Shown here piece after piece: positions 55,241-63,843 of a stretch of DNA of 64,000 nucleotides; positions within the stretch are counted from its first letter, which is position 1; the number at the start of each line of letters is the position of its first letter. The translations under genes and the position numbers were made by a program. The notes beneath the pieces are model-generated. The model saw only the letters and a list, made by a program, of their open reading frames with translations, ran no database searches and had not been told where the DNA came from. The stretch lies in assembly GCA_903898855.1 (NCBI GenBank), contig CAIUHB010000071.1, positions 1 to 64,000 of the forward strand. Direction: 5' to 3'. The DNA comes from an uncultured Actinomycetes bacterium. GTDB taxonomy: Bacteria; Actinomycetota; Actinomycetes; Nanopelagicales; Nanopelagicaceae.

Positions 55241-55258
55241 GCATGGTATAATTCATGC
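55241..55258 (+). promoter_or_regulatory. extended -10 promoter inside an inverted repeat
   Basis: TGGTATAAT (TATAAT 55247-55252) is flanked by GCATG and CATGC. Its transcript would have an about 60-nt leader before the 55317 gene. The symmetry suggests a repressor or activator site. Confidence 0.55.
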
Positions 55259-55316
55259 GGGTCGTTCGGAAATTGCGCCCTATTAATGGGTTTTAGCACT
55301 CTTTAGGAGAAAACAA

Positions 55317-55850
55317 ATGGCATCTTCGTCACTCTACCTGTGGCCGCAAGAAGGTCTCGACTACATCATGAGCATTCTCCCCAAGGGCGGAACCTCACCT
55401 ACGTCTTTGTACCTTGGCCTCATGACAACCTCTTGGGCAACTGTTGAAGGCTACGGCTACACGAACATCAACGTCACGCTTAACACCGGCACCTACATCG
55501 TCAACGAGCTCGCGTCGGCCACCGGCTACACTACTCGCCCAACCCTTGCCGCTGCTTCGTGGGGAGCAAACTCAACTGGTAGCGTAACCATTGGCTCTAA
55601 CACTATTTCGGTTCGTCAGTCGGCTTATGCCGCTGGAACCGGTATCACCATCACCAACAGCTCTGGTTCGACCTGGGCTGGAGTTACTGGTATCTTTGTT
55701 TGCACTTCCGCAACCGTCGGTCAGGCATCTGGCGCAGGAACGACAGTCCTCTGGTACGCCCCGTTCTCTGACCAGTCGACGGTCACCCTTGCCAGCGGCG
55801 ACAGCATCAACATCAACCCGACCTGGCAGTCCGCGCCTTACCCGGCTTAA
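55317..55850 (+). CDS. 177-aa putative virion protein
   Basis: MASSSLYLWPQEGLDYIM... is Ser/Thr/Gly-rich beta structure (SVTIGSNTISVRQSAY), a style common to actinophage minor tail or decoration proteins. AGGAG precedes the ATG. Function inferred from composition and place. Confidence 0.65.
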   Translation: MASSSLYLWPQEGLDYIMSILPKGGTSPTSLYLGLMTTSWATVEGYGYTNINVTLNTGTYIVNELASATGYTTRPTLAAASWGANSTGSVTIGSNTISVRQSAYAAGTGITITNSSGSTWAGVTGIFVCTSATVGQASGAGTTVLWYAPFSDQSTVTLASGDSININPTWQSAPYPA

Positions 55851-55862
55851 TAGGCGGGCCTC

Positions 55863-58064
55863 ATGGCCGTTGGACTTGTAGCCATTGGCTCCAGCTCGGT
55901 AGCTGGTGCCACCAACTCAACCGGAACTCTTTCTTTTAATATCACGGGTTGGACCCCAGCAGCGGGTCACACTTTGTTTGTCTCGGTTTATTCGAGCGAC
56001 CCTGGAGGCATGAAGCCTAACGGCACTTCTGCAATAACGTGCAATAACGTCAGCTTGTATTTGCTGGACTACGGGGTTTACTCAACCAATTCCGTTCTGC
56101 GTGTTCCGGCTTTGTGGGGTGCACCTTATACATCCGGTATGACAAACACAATAAATGTCAACTGGAAAAATACCGCTAACGCAACGCGAAACATTTACGC
56201 CATAGCAGTTGTTTTGACCGGCATATCCACTTCATACTCTGGTTCGTGGAATGCTTTTCGTTCCAACGCCAGCTTCTCGGGTGTTGTAGACGGTGCATCA
56301 AACAATTATGACCCGTACACGAATAATGGAACAAACACTAATGGTAGCGGAAACGCTAGCGGTTCTATTTTAACCCTTGCGAACTCCGCTGGAATCCCCA
56401 CAACTTACGATTCTCAAAACGAACCATTTATTATTTGCAGCTGGCAAGCCAACCAGGGTGGACTGGCTCCATCGACCTTTAACGGCAGCACAACTATTAC
56501 CAACGGCGCCATCACAACCTCAGGTCAAAGCTCGGGCACTACAGTTGTTGCAGCAAGCGGTAACTACACGATTACCGGTGGAACTGCTTACGTTAATAGC
56601 CCCAATGGCATTATCCCGTTTACGTACGCAAGCGTTGTCGGCTCCACCCTCACCGGATGTCAAATTTACGGAGGCTCGGCATCTCCGTTTTACAACTACG
56701 CAACCAACTTGAACGGTTCGTATGCGTTGATTAATAACCCAATCCCGCTTACAACTTCATCAATCTCCGGAACTCCGGTATATAACGGATTTAAATTTTA
56801 CGACTCATACACTGGTACGACAAATCTTGCAACTGCTGGCGTAAGCGGAGTTCAGTCAGCAGGAACTTTTTCGGTTAACTGGGGAAACTCAACTGGCCTC
56901 TCCTCAACTCCTGCCTACATTCTTGCTAGAACAACTTCCATAGGTGCGCTACTCTACACATTTGCGCCCACAACCAGGAAGATAACGCGCAGTTTTTTTT
57001 CGTTGAGCACCCTTGCGGAAACAACCGCCAGGTCGTTGACGAAGACTCGGAATGCTTTATCTTTAGCAGTTTCGGCTGCCCAAGCAATTAAGAAAACGCT
57101 TAGGAACAAGAGTGCGTCTAGCTTATCGGTGGACGCTGCACGTTCTGTCAAAACCTCCAAGTTCACTAGAACTGCAACTTCTTTGCTTGTCCGTTCTGCT
57201 TTTGTTAGCAAAACTTTGCAACATGCACGCAACGCTATCGCTACATTAGTTAGGTCAGCTTACGTAAGCAAGACTAAAGCTTTCTCAAAGGCGGTTAAAT
57301 CTGCCATTATCAATATTGCGGCTTCCGGCAAGGGGCCGGTGAAACGCATTCGGTATGCAAAGTCCGTCTTTACTGGGGCCGCCAAAGAGGGCAAGGTTGT
57401 TTTTTACGCAGTCATTAGCGTTGCTCTGTCGGTGTTGCCGGATGAAGTATTCAAGACTGTTTCTTATACAAGGCGAGCTTTCGGTACGGCTGTCAAGGCA
57501 TCAAATTTTGCCAGGACAAAAATCGTCAAACGTTATTCAAAGCCCCTTCAAATCCGTTCTGCCAATTTTTCAAAGCGATACATTAGCAATCGATATGCTC
57601 GAGCTGTTGCAATTAACTCAAGCAAAACAATCAGGAAGACTCTTAAGGGGTTTTTTGTCCTGGCTTTATCCCCCGTTTTTGTCGGTCGACGTGTATACCG
57701 CAAGCGTTACGTAAACGCTCTCTCCCCTGTTTCCGCTACCGTCACTAGGCGCGTTACATCGGTGCGTGGCGTCTCAGTTACCGCAACTTGGCCGGTGAAC
57801 GCGAAGAGAACTCAAAGGCTTATACGAAAAGCCGGCGCCTTAATCGCAGCCGCTAGTAAATTTTTCTTTACGGCAAAAATCACCGGTCACCCCGGCCAGG
57901 TCGGCGGTGCCGTTTATACCGCGATTCTGGGTGCTAATATTGAAGAGCCCAGCGTATCAGCCCAGGTCAGCTCTGCCATAGTCGGCTCAGAGATTGATTA
58001 TCCAAGTGTTTCAGCAAACGTATCCGCGCCAATTGTCGGTGCAGAAGTTATATTCTCGGAGTAA
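55863..58064 (+). CDS. 733-aa surface-type protein with basic repeat region
   Basis: Residues 1-365 are Ser/Thr/Asn-rich beta, adhesin- or fibre-like. Residues about 375-675 change character: repeated 25-30-residue basic helical units built around SxxSKT/K..., with many Lys/Arg/Ala/Ser (SAFVSKTLQHARNA, SAYVSKTKAFSKA). The last 60 residues contain two PSVSA-VS-IVG-E repeats. The basic part could bind DNA, cell-wall polymer or an acidic partner. No family recognised. Confidence 0.65.
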   Translation: MAVGLVAIGSSSVAGATNSTGTLSFNITGWTPAAGHTLFVSVYSSDPGGMKPNGTSAITCNNVSLYLLDYGVYSTNSVLRVPALWGAPYTSGMTNTINVNWKNTANATRNIYAIAVVLTGISTSYSGSWNAFRSNASFSGVVDGASNNYDPYTNNGTNTNGSGNASGSILTLANSAGIPTTYDSQNEPFIICSWQANQGGLAPSTFNGSTTITNGAITTSGQSSGTTVVAASGNYTITGGTAYVNSPNGIIPFTYASVVGSTLTGCQIYGGSASPFYNYATNLNGSYALINNPIPLTTSSISGTPVYNGFKFYDSYTGTTNLATAGVSGVQSAGTFSVNWGNSTGLSSTPAYILARTTSIGALLYTFAPTTRKITRSFFSLSTLAETTARSLTKTRNALSLAVSAAQAIKKTLRNKSASSLSVDAARSVKTSKFTRTATSLLVRSAFVSKTLQHARNAIATLVRSAYVSKTKAFSKAVKSAIINIAASGKGPVKRIRYAKSVFTGAAKEGKVVFYAVISVALSVLPDEVFKTVSYTRRAFGTAVKASNFARTKIVKRYSKPLQIRSANFSKRYISNRYARAVAINSSKTIRKTLKGFFVLALSPVFVGRRVYRKRYVNALSPVSATVTRRVTSVRGVSVTATWPVNAKRTQRLIRKAGALIAAASKFFFTAKITGHPGQVGGAVYTAILGANIEEPSVSAQVSSAIVGSEIDYPSVSANVSAPIVGAEVIFSE

Positions 58065-58066
58065 TT

Positions 58067-58444
58067 ATGACAGCAATGAATCCAGTCCTAGAGGTTGTCC
58101 AAGGAAACAAGGTCCGCATCTCGACCGCTAGCAACCCGTTTACAAGTATCGGCGGAGCCATTGTCGACCCCGACATCGTTTCCTTTGGTTATATTGTCAA
58201 TGCCGGCACGCCGACAACCTTTACGTACACAAACGGCGCGCCGACGCCCGACCCAACAAATACTATTGTGCGTGAAAGCGTTGGTTCGTATTACATCGAA
58301 GTCGACACTGGCCCCATCGCCCCGGGAGTTTTGCAATACGCTATTGTGGGGGAACCTGGCACGTCGGCATTAGACGCAACCCGCACCAAGGCGCGGTTTG
58401 ACGGTCAGATTGTCATTGCCGCGGCGCCTTTCCCGCTTGGGTAA
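58067..58444 (+). CDS. 125-aa putative virion protein
   Basis: MTAMNPVLEVVQGNK... is a compact Ig-like beta sandwich by pattern (YIVNAGTPTTFTYTNG, GSYYIEVDTGPIAPG). GGAG lies before the ATG. Probably a head or tail accessory. Confidence 0.65.
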   Translation: MTAMNPVLEVVQGNKVRISTASNPFTSIGGAIVDPDIVSFGYIVNAGTPTTFTYTNGAPTPDPTNTIVRESVGSYYIEVDTGPIAPGVLQYAIVGEPGTSALDATRTKARFDGQIVIAAAPFPLG

Positions 58445-58447
58445 TCA

Positions 58448-58476
58448 TTGTATTTTATTCAGTTATGGTATATACT
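58448..58476 (+). promoter_or_regulatory. rightward promoter (TTGTAT-N17-TATACT)
   Basis: -35 58448-58453 and -10 58471-58476 with 17-nt spacing, 25 nt before the GTG start of the next gene. Confidence 0.7.
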
Positions 58477-58500
58477 TATCCGCAGACAAGGAGTCGAGCT

Positions 58501-58734
58501 GTGGATAAAAAAGACCTATCAGAATTTTTTCGCCCTAAGCAAAACAGACGTTGCGCTTTAGCAATGCTCGAGCTCAGCGATGAGCAACGTGAGAAATTGA
58601 ATGCTGCCCTAGGGTTCAGCAACGCAGAAATAAGTAACGCCACTATCGTTCAGGTACTTCACGACTGGGGATTCCGAGTTGGTCGAACTGTTGTGGGCGA
58701 ACACCGTAGAGGAGCATGCTGCTGCCATGACTGA
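58501..58734 (+). CDS. 77-aa hypothetical protein (GTG start)
   Basis: GTG at 58501 is preferred because AAGGAG lies 7 nt upstream; the earlier ATG (58465) falls inside the promoter. LSDEQREKLNAALGFSNAEISNATIVQVLHDWGF suggests a small helical, perhaps HTH, domain of the kind that precedes phage replication genes; ends GACCCHD. Overlaps the next gene by 8 nt. Confidence 0.7.
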   Translation: MDKKDLSEFFRPKQNRRCALAMLELSDEQREKLNAALGFSNAEISNATIVQVLHDWGFRVGRTVVGEHRRGACCCHD

Positions 58735-59860
58735 TGTTAGCGAATTTATCAATAACTCAAAAAAGAAAAAAGCTACCCTTGAAAGGGTTGCCGAATTCCT
58801 TGAGCGTAATGGTATCGACATCGACGAGATAGGCAACGTCGACCGCATCAACGTCTCGGAGCGTTGGACCGATGGCAAGACTTCCGGTACCACTGCCATT
58901 TCGATTAACCCTAAGTGGAGCGAAGGCCCGGAGTGGCCGACAATCCAACAAGCAAAACCGACCGTTATCAAGTTCAGCAATGCTAAAGGGACACGCCCTC
59001 TTGACCGAAAAGTAACCGTCATTCTCTCTGACACGCAGATTGGTTACTTGCGCTTGTCCGATGGCGAGATGGTTCCAATGCACGATGAGGCCGCAATGGC
59101 CGCTGGCCTTGCAATTATCGCTGCCGTAAAGCCTGATGTTATTGTAAACCTTGGGGACTATCTTGACATGAGTGAGTGGTCATCCAAGTTCACCGTGTAC
59201 CCAGAATTTGTACTGACTACTCAGGCCGCACTAGACCGCGGTCACGAATACCTTGCCGAGCAACGTGCCACTGCTGGCCCCAACGCTGAGATTTATCTGC
59301 TTGGCGGAAACCACGACAATCGCCTTGAACTGGCTGTTGCCCGCAACACTATGGCAGCCCTGCGTCTTCGTCAGGCGAACTCACCGGAGTCATGGCCCGT
59401 TCTGTCAATCCCGTTCCTGCTCCGCCTCGAGGAGCTTGGGGTTGAGTACGTTGGCTCATACCCGGCTGGTCGCATCAAGCTTGCTGAAGCGCATGGGGGC
59501 CAGACGCCTTTGTACGCTTTGCACGGCGAGAAACTCGACATGAAGAAGCAGGCCAATTCGGAGCGGCAGAGCACCGTCCAAGGCCACACTCACCACGTAT
59601 CTGTTCACTGCGAAACATACGAAGTCGATGGCGAGCCTCAGCAGGTTCAAGCCTGGTCGCTCGGATGCTTGTGCCGTATCGATGGCGCCGTGCCCTCCAG
59701 CCGGGGCGGCACTGACGAATTCGGTCGCCCCTATAAGCGACAAGAATCATGGCAACACGCTATTGGCGTTCTGACTGAGACGGAGAACGGCTGGTGGCTC
59801 GAGCCAATCTTTATTCACGACGGAGTTGCGTTCTACAATGGCAAAGAATATCAGGGATAG
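58727..59860 (+). CDS. metallophosphoesterase
   Basis: 377 aa. Calcineurin-type motifs SDTQIG (101-106), GDYLD (143-147), GGNHDNR (193-199) and GHTHH (286-290) supply the two-metal centre. The first about 75 residues are a helical extension. Phage members of this group are often called DNA polymerase exonuclease-subunit-like or phosphoesterases; nuclease versus phosphatase activity cannot be decided here. The start at 58727 has GGAG upstream. Confidence 0.85.
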   Translation: MTDVSEFINNSKKKKATLERVAEFLERNGIDIDEIGNVDRINVSERWTDGKTSGTTAISINPKWSEGPEWPTIQQAKPTVIKFSNAKGTRPLDRKVTVILSDTQIGYLRLSDGEMVPMHDEAAMAAGLAIIAAVKPDVIVNLGDYLDMSEWSSKFTVYPEFVLTTQAALDRGHEYLAEQRATAGPNAEIYLLGGNHDNRLELAVARNTMAALRLRQANSPESWPVLSIPFLLRLEELGVEYVGSYPAGRIKLAEAHGGQTPLYALHGEKLDMKKQANSERQSTVQGHTHHVSVHCETYEVDGEPQQVQAWSLGCLCRIDGAVPSSRGGTDEFGRPYKRQESWQHAIGVLTETENGWWLEPIFIHDGVAFYNGKEYQG

Positions 59861-60113
59861 TTACCGCAAAAAAGAGCCTACCAATAAGGCCGACATTGAC
59901 GAGTATTTAAAGGTATTCCCTAACGCACAGATTGTTGTTTGCGACGTATGCGGGGACTACTGCCCGGTATGGTTGGAGCGGGATAAGGAAATCCACGTTC
60001 ATTCAACCTGCTACGAAACCCCTAAGGGCAAGCGTGCTGTGTATCTGCGTGACCTTGCAGAGCGCAAGGCTGCGCAGGGGGAAACCCAGCTAGGCTTCTT
60101 CCCGCTCGATTAG
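59838..60113 (+). CDS. 91-aa zinc-binding small protein
   Basis: MAKNIRDSYRKKEPTN... contains VCDVCGDYC and STC with His, a single zinc site. The start overlaps the phosphoesterase by 23 nt. The 3' end overlaps the convergent whiB-like gene by 24 nt, so there is no intergenic terminator. Confidence 0.7.
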   Translation: MAKNIRDSYRKKEPTNKADIDEYLKVFPNAQIVVCDVCGDYCPVWLERDKEIHVHSTCYETPKGKRAVYLRDLAERKAAQGETQLGFFPLD

Positions 60114-60425
60114 TAGAGCCCACGCCTTTGTAGCGTTGATGTTATTAATAAACCAATCGCGACGGTCAGCGGCACTTGAGCCACCCCACACGCCGTATTC
60201 GATGACGTTCTCCATTGCGTAATCGTGGCAATTGCGACGGACTGGGCACGTCCTGCATTTAAGCATGGCACGTTGCATAAGGGAGGACTGACCTTGGCCC
60301 GGGAAAAAGTTGTCCACCCCGTCTCCACGACAGGCCGCTTCCGCAAAGAAATCTGGCCTATACTTTGCCAGTCTCTTTAATAGCTCAAGAAGCTCAATCT
60401 GCGTGTGGGATAACTCTTCACTCAC
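60090..60425 (-). CDS. whiB: WhiB-family transcription factor
   Basis: 111 aa. Cys 32, 57, 60 and 66 (AACRG...CRTCPVRRNC) are the four Fe-S ligands, and EYGVWGG (76-82) the family's Gly/Trp turn, followed by basic residues (DRRDW). WhiB proteins exist only in actinobacteria and their phages; they bind the sigma-A region 4 and redirect transcription, and phage copies can block superinfection or host septation genes. GTG start. Confidence 0.92.
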   Translation of the reverse strand: MSEELSHTQIELLELLKRLAKYRPDFFAEAACRGDGVDNFFPGQGQSSLMQRAMLKCRTCPVRRNCHDYAMENVIEYGVWGGSSAADRRDWFINNINATKAWALLIEREEA

Positions 60426-60576
60426 TAGGAAGTCCCTGTTCCGCTATATGCAGGTGGGACATGGAAAAGACAATAGAGCGAGCATTATTATTAAACTTCC
60501 AGCCGCATGTGCAATTGCTGGTTGTCTTGCCTTTTTCCGTCAAAATCTCAACTCGGTGGATGCCTACTGCTCCCAT
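60418..60576 (-). CDS. 52-aa small protein with CxC motif
   Basis: Found in the gap between HNH and whiB: MGAVGIHRVEILTEKG..., with a NCTCGW segment typical of small actinophage proteins. It overlaps the HNH gene by 13 nt and whiB by 8 nt, with AGGA 8 nt before the ATG. Function unknown. Confidence 0.55.
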   Translation of the reverse strand: MGAVGIHRVEILTEKGKTTSNCTCGWKFNNNARSIVFSMSHLHIAEQGLPSE

Positions 60577-60935
60577 GACCATTTCCTAAATCCTCTGCGG
60601 TGTGCTTCTTTGGGGTTGTCTGTAATCATTATATGGCAGTAACGACACACTGCCATGAACTGCGTAGCGTCTTCGCTAACAATTTTTCCGCCGACTCCTC
60701 GAGGAACAACCTCGTGAACATCGACGGATTTTTTAGTACATTCATCATCCCAATATGCTTCACAGACGGGATGGGTGTTAAGAAATTCGGCGACGAAGGC
60801 CCTGCGGACCTCATATAGCCGTTCCATTTTTTTGGACCGTGGCTTAATTCTCTTGCGAGTCTCTAGCCCCTTGTTGGTCTTTAATCCGGTATTGGCCTTC
60901 AGCTCTTTCTTGCGATTGAGCGGAGTCCTTTTCAC
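60564..60935 (-). CDS. HNH endonuclease
   Basis: 123 aa. Basic N-terminus (MKRTPLNRKKELK), HPVCEAYWDDECTKKSVDVHEVVPRG (the first H of the fold) and FMAVCRYCHIMITDNPKEAHRRG: two Cys pairs and H-N-H. The GTG at 60935 is chosen because it overlaps the stop of the 52-aa upstream gene (GTGA). May be a recombination or packaging nuclease. Confidence 0.8.
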   Translation of the reverse strand: MKRTPLNRKKELKANTGLKTNKGLETRKRIKPRSKKMERLYEVRRAFVAEFLNTHPVCEAYWDDECTKKSVDVHEVVPRGVGGKIVSEDATQFMAVCRYCHIMITDNPKEAHRRGFRKWSWEQ

Positions 60936-61090
60936 AGATAAAAGTGACGAAGTTGGTCCTGTAGAATGGCAATTTGACGGTGGCACTCGGCCACCTCGGC
61001 CAGGAGCTTAACTCTGGTTTCCTCGAGTTCAATGACCTTGCTCTCGAGCTCTCGAGCGTAAAGCTCAATGGTTTCGTCGAATGATGACAT
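60932..61090 (-). CDS. 52-aa coiled-coil microprotein
   Basis: ATG shares its A with the upstream TAA, and its TGA overlaps the HNH GTG (GTGA). MSSFDETIELYAREL... has regular leucine/isoleucine heptads, so a short coiled coil. Function unknown. Confidence 0.6.
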   Translation of the reverse strand: MSSFDETIELYARELESKVIELEETRVKLLAEVAECHRQIAILQDQLRHFYL

Positions 61091-61446
61091 TAGATGCCTG
61101 CTCCTCGGTAGGAAGCCATAAGGCTTCGCAGTGAATCGATTTGACTGCGTACCGTCACAAGTGCCTGCTTGGTCGCTTCAAGGCGGGTCCTAGCAGCGTC
61201 ATACGACTTGCGCTCATCAACGGAGTTAAGGATGGCAAAATCCTCACAGGCGTCCTGTGTCATCTTCTTGCCATCGATGTCCCCACCCAGCCGAGCGGAA
61301 AAGCGCTCAGACGCAAACTTAACCTTGTACGCGGTCTCTGCATTGCTGCATTCCTCCAAGTACTTGGCATAGTCTTCCGTAAGTTCCTCCATACGGCGCA
61401 TCTGCTCACGCAATGACCGCTCGGCTGAGGCGAGGTTAGTTTCCAT
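61090..61446 (-). CDS. 118-aa coiled-coil protein
   Basis: METNLASAERSLREQ... is charged and helical over its whole length, no Cys motif. Lies in the recombination operon downstream of SSB; could act with the next, smaller coiled-coil protein. Function unknown. Confidence 0.65.
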   Translation of the reverse strand: METNLASAERSLREQMRRMEELTEDYAKYLEECSNAETAYKVKFASERFSARLGGDIDGKKMTQDACEDFAILNSVDERKSYDAARTRLEATKQALVTVRSQIDSLRSLMASYRGAGI

Positions 61447-61451
61447 CGGGA

Positions 61452-61844
61452 CTAGAACTCTTCGTAGCCGCCGAAGGAGTCACTCGGTACAGACGCACTG
61501 GTGCGTTCCGTCCGGTTAACAGTGACAGTGTTGAATCGCAGCGAGGCGCCAATTTCGTCGGCGACGATTTCCGTCACGCTCCCCTTGGTGCCATCATTGC
61601 GGTCGAAGGTGCGGACTTCCTGACGGCCAGCGACGATAACGCGCTGACCCTTCTGGAGTGAGTCTGCGGTGTTAGTGGCGCTAGTGCCAAAAACGGTCAC
61701 GTCGTAAAACGAAGTGCGCTCGTTCTTGTTCTTGTCGCGGTAGGTCTCTGCGAGACCAAATCGGACAATCGGCTTGCCGTTCTCGCTGAAGCGAATCTCC
61801 GGGTCTCGCGTGATGTTTCCTGCAACGGTAATGAATGAATTCAT
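61452..61844 (-). CDS. ssb: single-stranded DNA-binding protein
   Basis: 130 aa. MNSFITVAGNITRDPEIRFSENGKPIVRFGLAETYRD and FYDVTVFGTSATNTADSLQKGQRVIVAGR are the OB-fold of SSB. The C-terminus is short and ends GGYEEF rather than the DDIPF-type tip, though still acidic plus aromatic. It protects ssDNA for replication and annealing. AGGAG precedes the ATG; a longer start at 61886 is rejected. Confidence 0.92.
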   Translation of the reverse strand: MNSFITVAGNITRDPEIRFSENGKPIVRFGLAETYRDKNKNERTSFYDVTVFGTSATNTADSLQKGQRVIVAGRQEVRTFDRNDGTKGSVTEIVADEIGASLRFNTVTVNRTERTSASVPSDSFGGYEEF

Positions 61845-61854
61845 TGTTCTTCTC

Positions 61855-62535
61855 CTAGTTTCCAGCGAGACTGTTGAAATGCTCAATGAGCTGCTTGGCC
61901 TCGTCCATGGTTAATTCTCCCAACTCGCGAACGTCCCGACCGATAGCGGCGAGGATTCCCTCGTGCATCTGAAGGTCATTCCAGTTGAGAGTCTTGTGAG
62001 TGATAGCCCAGATGGCACGGGTCTGCTTTTCGGTAGCACTCCCGCCCGGCTTGGGCCCACTTGCGGGGCGTCCAGCTGCGCTCGCAACGGCGTTGCGAAG
62101 TCCAGACTGGTTATCCTGCGAATTGTTACGAGCGGGCTGCGAAGAGAATGAGGCAGCATTGCCATCGTCATCCTCGTCGGCGACAAGGCCGAGAATGGCC
62201 ATGAACGCGTAGCGACGCATGTAGGTAATGGCACTGCCGTGCGCCTGCGGGTCATTCTTGACCAAGTGCAGAGGAGCGGTGCTTGAGAGGTACTGACCTG
62301 ATTCGTGAAGCAGGACGGTGGTGAGGGCATCCTTACCATCGACGTTGGTAACAAGCTGGCTGATTGCCAAGCCGTTGCGAGCGAGGATAGGGGTGGCCGC
62401 CTGAACAACATCAGGGAGAGCCGCGTACTTGCTCTTAAAGAAGGGGTTGTCGGCGCCCTTCGGGATTACGGAGAACTCCGACTGAGCCTTAACCAAGGCT
62501 TTGAAGAGTTCGTTTACTTCTGCACTATTTTCCAT
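61855..62535 (-). CDS. erf: ERF-family single-strand annealing protein
   Basis: 226 aa. FFKSKYAALPDVVQAATPILARNGLAISQ and GSAITYMRRYAFMAILGLVADEDDDGN are the ERF core. The C-terminal 60 residues form a separate helical domain after a Gly/Ser linker (SAAGRPASGPKPGG). Promotes homologous annealing with the YqaJ exonuclease upstream. Confidence 0.9.
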   Translation of the reverse strand: MENSAEVNELFKALVKAQSEFSVIPKGADNPFFKSKYAALPDVVQAATPILARNGLAISQLVTNVDGKDALTTVLLHESGQYLSSTAPLHLVKNDPQAHGSAITYMRRYAFMAILGLVADEDDDGNAASFSSQPARNNSQDNQSGLRNAVASAAGRPASGPKPGGSATEKQTRAIWAITHKTLNWNDLQMHEGILAAIGRDVRELGELTMDEAKQLIEHFNSLAGN

Positions 62536-62564
62536 TGTTTGGTCCTTTCTTGAGGTACTGAATC

Positions 62565-62593
62565 ATACTACCAGATGTTTGTGATGCTGTCAA
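62565..62593 (-). promoter_or_regulatory. strong leftward promoter (TTGACA-N17-TAGTAT)
   Basis: -35 62588-62593 and -10 62565-62570, 17-nt spacing, 30 nt before the erf start. It would drive erf-ssb and downstream genes separately from the yqaJ-recA part. Confidence 0.75.
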
Positions 62594-62598
62594 CATCA

Positions 62599-63618
62599 TT
62601 AATTGTTACTTGCACGGAGCACTCGGGCACCCGAACGAGACTTCTTGTATGCATCCCAAATTTCCGGAGCCTCACGCTTCAAACGCTCGGTGTCCAGAAC
62701 TTCAGAATCCTTTGAGGTGCGGTAAGTGAGGATAACGTCGCCATTGACTGTGGCGAACTCAGCACTGCCGACCTTCTCGATTACCTTAGCACGAAGAGCC
62801 TTGCGCTCCGCGTCGGCTTCGTCTGCCGCTCGCTTGGCGGCTTCGAACTCCTGCCAAAGGGCAAGCAACTCCTGTCCGCCCTCGTAACCACGGCCAGGCT
62901 CGTGACGTGCGTAGCGTGACTGTTGAGCCGCTTCCGTTGCTTCGGAACCATCAACCTCTGGCGGAGTCTTGGTCAAAACAAGGTCCCAGAATTGGCCCTC
63001 TGCGATGATAAGGTTTTCCGCAATTTCATCGTCCCACTCGAGCTGGCGAACTTGCAGTCCGCGAGGCGGGACTAGGGCCGCAAAGGTAATGTCATGCCAT
63101 CCGGTTACGACACCGTAGTGGATGGTCTGCAACATATAGCTTTGAGGGATTGAGTTATTGTCCCAAAGATGGGGGGTGCCGGGACTAGAGATGCCGGTTG
63201 TCTTGACCTCGAGGATGCCGAGAACGCCAGACGGAACAGATTCATTGCGCCATGGGGTCACTTCGCCAGCGGGGAACTGCTCGCTTGGCTCAACGATAAC
63301 GAAGTCAAGGTTCGCAAACATGAAGGGGTTCTCCTCTGACACGAGGATGACCGGCCATTCGACAACAGCCTTGTAGTGCTTCTTGGCGTACATGCGAGCA
63401 ATGGGAAGCTCTAGCTCATTGCCCCACTCGGTAGCCTCATTGCCGGTGAACTCACGTTCAACCACGCCAACGCGCTCTGCCCACAATGCGTAAGGCGAGT
63501 TGTACTTATTAACGCCAATAATGGTTCCAGCGTCGGAACCGCCAATACCGTTCTTACGGTAAGCAAGCCATTCCTCTTCCGGCATATCCCAAGCGGGAAC
63601 TACTTTGAATTTGTTCAT
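62599..63618 (-). CDS. YqaJ-like exonuclease
   Basis: 339 aa. GIGGSDAGTIIG (24-35), GNELELPIARMY, FANLDFVI and GILEVKTTG carry the lambda-exonuclease-fold metal motif (D...E-x-K), then QLQTIHYGVV-type helix (here YMLQTIHYGV). Degrades one strand of dsDNA ends to feed the ERF protein. A coiled region and Lys/Arg tail follow. GAAAGG precedes the ATG. Confidence 0.88.
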   Translation of the reverse strand: MNKFKVVPAWDMPEEEWLAYRKNGIGGSDAGTIIGVNKYNSPYALWAERVGVVEREFTGNEATEWGNELELPIARMYAKKHYKAVVEWPVILVSEENPFMFANLDFVIVEPSEQFPAGEVTPWRNESVPSGVLGILEVKTTGISSPGTPHLWDNNSIPQSYMLQTIHYGVVTGWHDITFAALVPPRGLQVRQLEWDDEIAENLIIAEGQFWDLVLTKTPPEVDGSEATEAAQQSRYARHEPGRGYEGGQELLALWQEFEAAKRAADEADAERKALRAKVIEKVGSAEFATVNGDVILTYRTSKDSEVLDTERLKREAPEIWDAYKKSRSGARVLRASNN

Positions 63619-63621
63619 CTC

Positions 63622-63843
63622 TTAACCCTTTCTAATTCGCAGCGTTCTTGCGACTCCATCAGCATACTCGACAACACCGGACTCACGCAAATCGCGGCAT
63701 ACGTTATAGACAGTGCCAAGAGATAGCCCCGTAGACTGCGCAATGTCTCTGAAACTCGGCCCCCACGTGTGCGACTGATACCAGTCGATGATTGCTTGTC
63801 GTACGGATAATTCATTGGATTCTTTCGCATTAAGCTTCGACAT
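63622..63843 (-). CDS. LexA-N-terminal-like winged HTH protein
   Basis: 73 aa. SVRQAIIDWYQSHTWGPSFRDIAQSTGLSLGTVYNVCRDL follows the LexA DNA-binding-domain pattern (P-S-x-R-D/E-I-A-x-x-x-G-L-S-x-x-T-V). No catalytic dimerisation domain, so it cannot self-cleave. It overlaps the recA end by 14 nt. May bind the SOS-like boxes in this genome. Confidence 0.75.
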   Translation of the reverse strand: MSKLNAKESNELSVRQAIIDWYQSHTWGPSFRDIAQSTGLSLGTVYNVCRDLRESGVVEYADGVARTLRIRKG

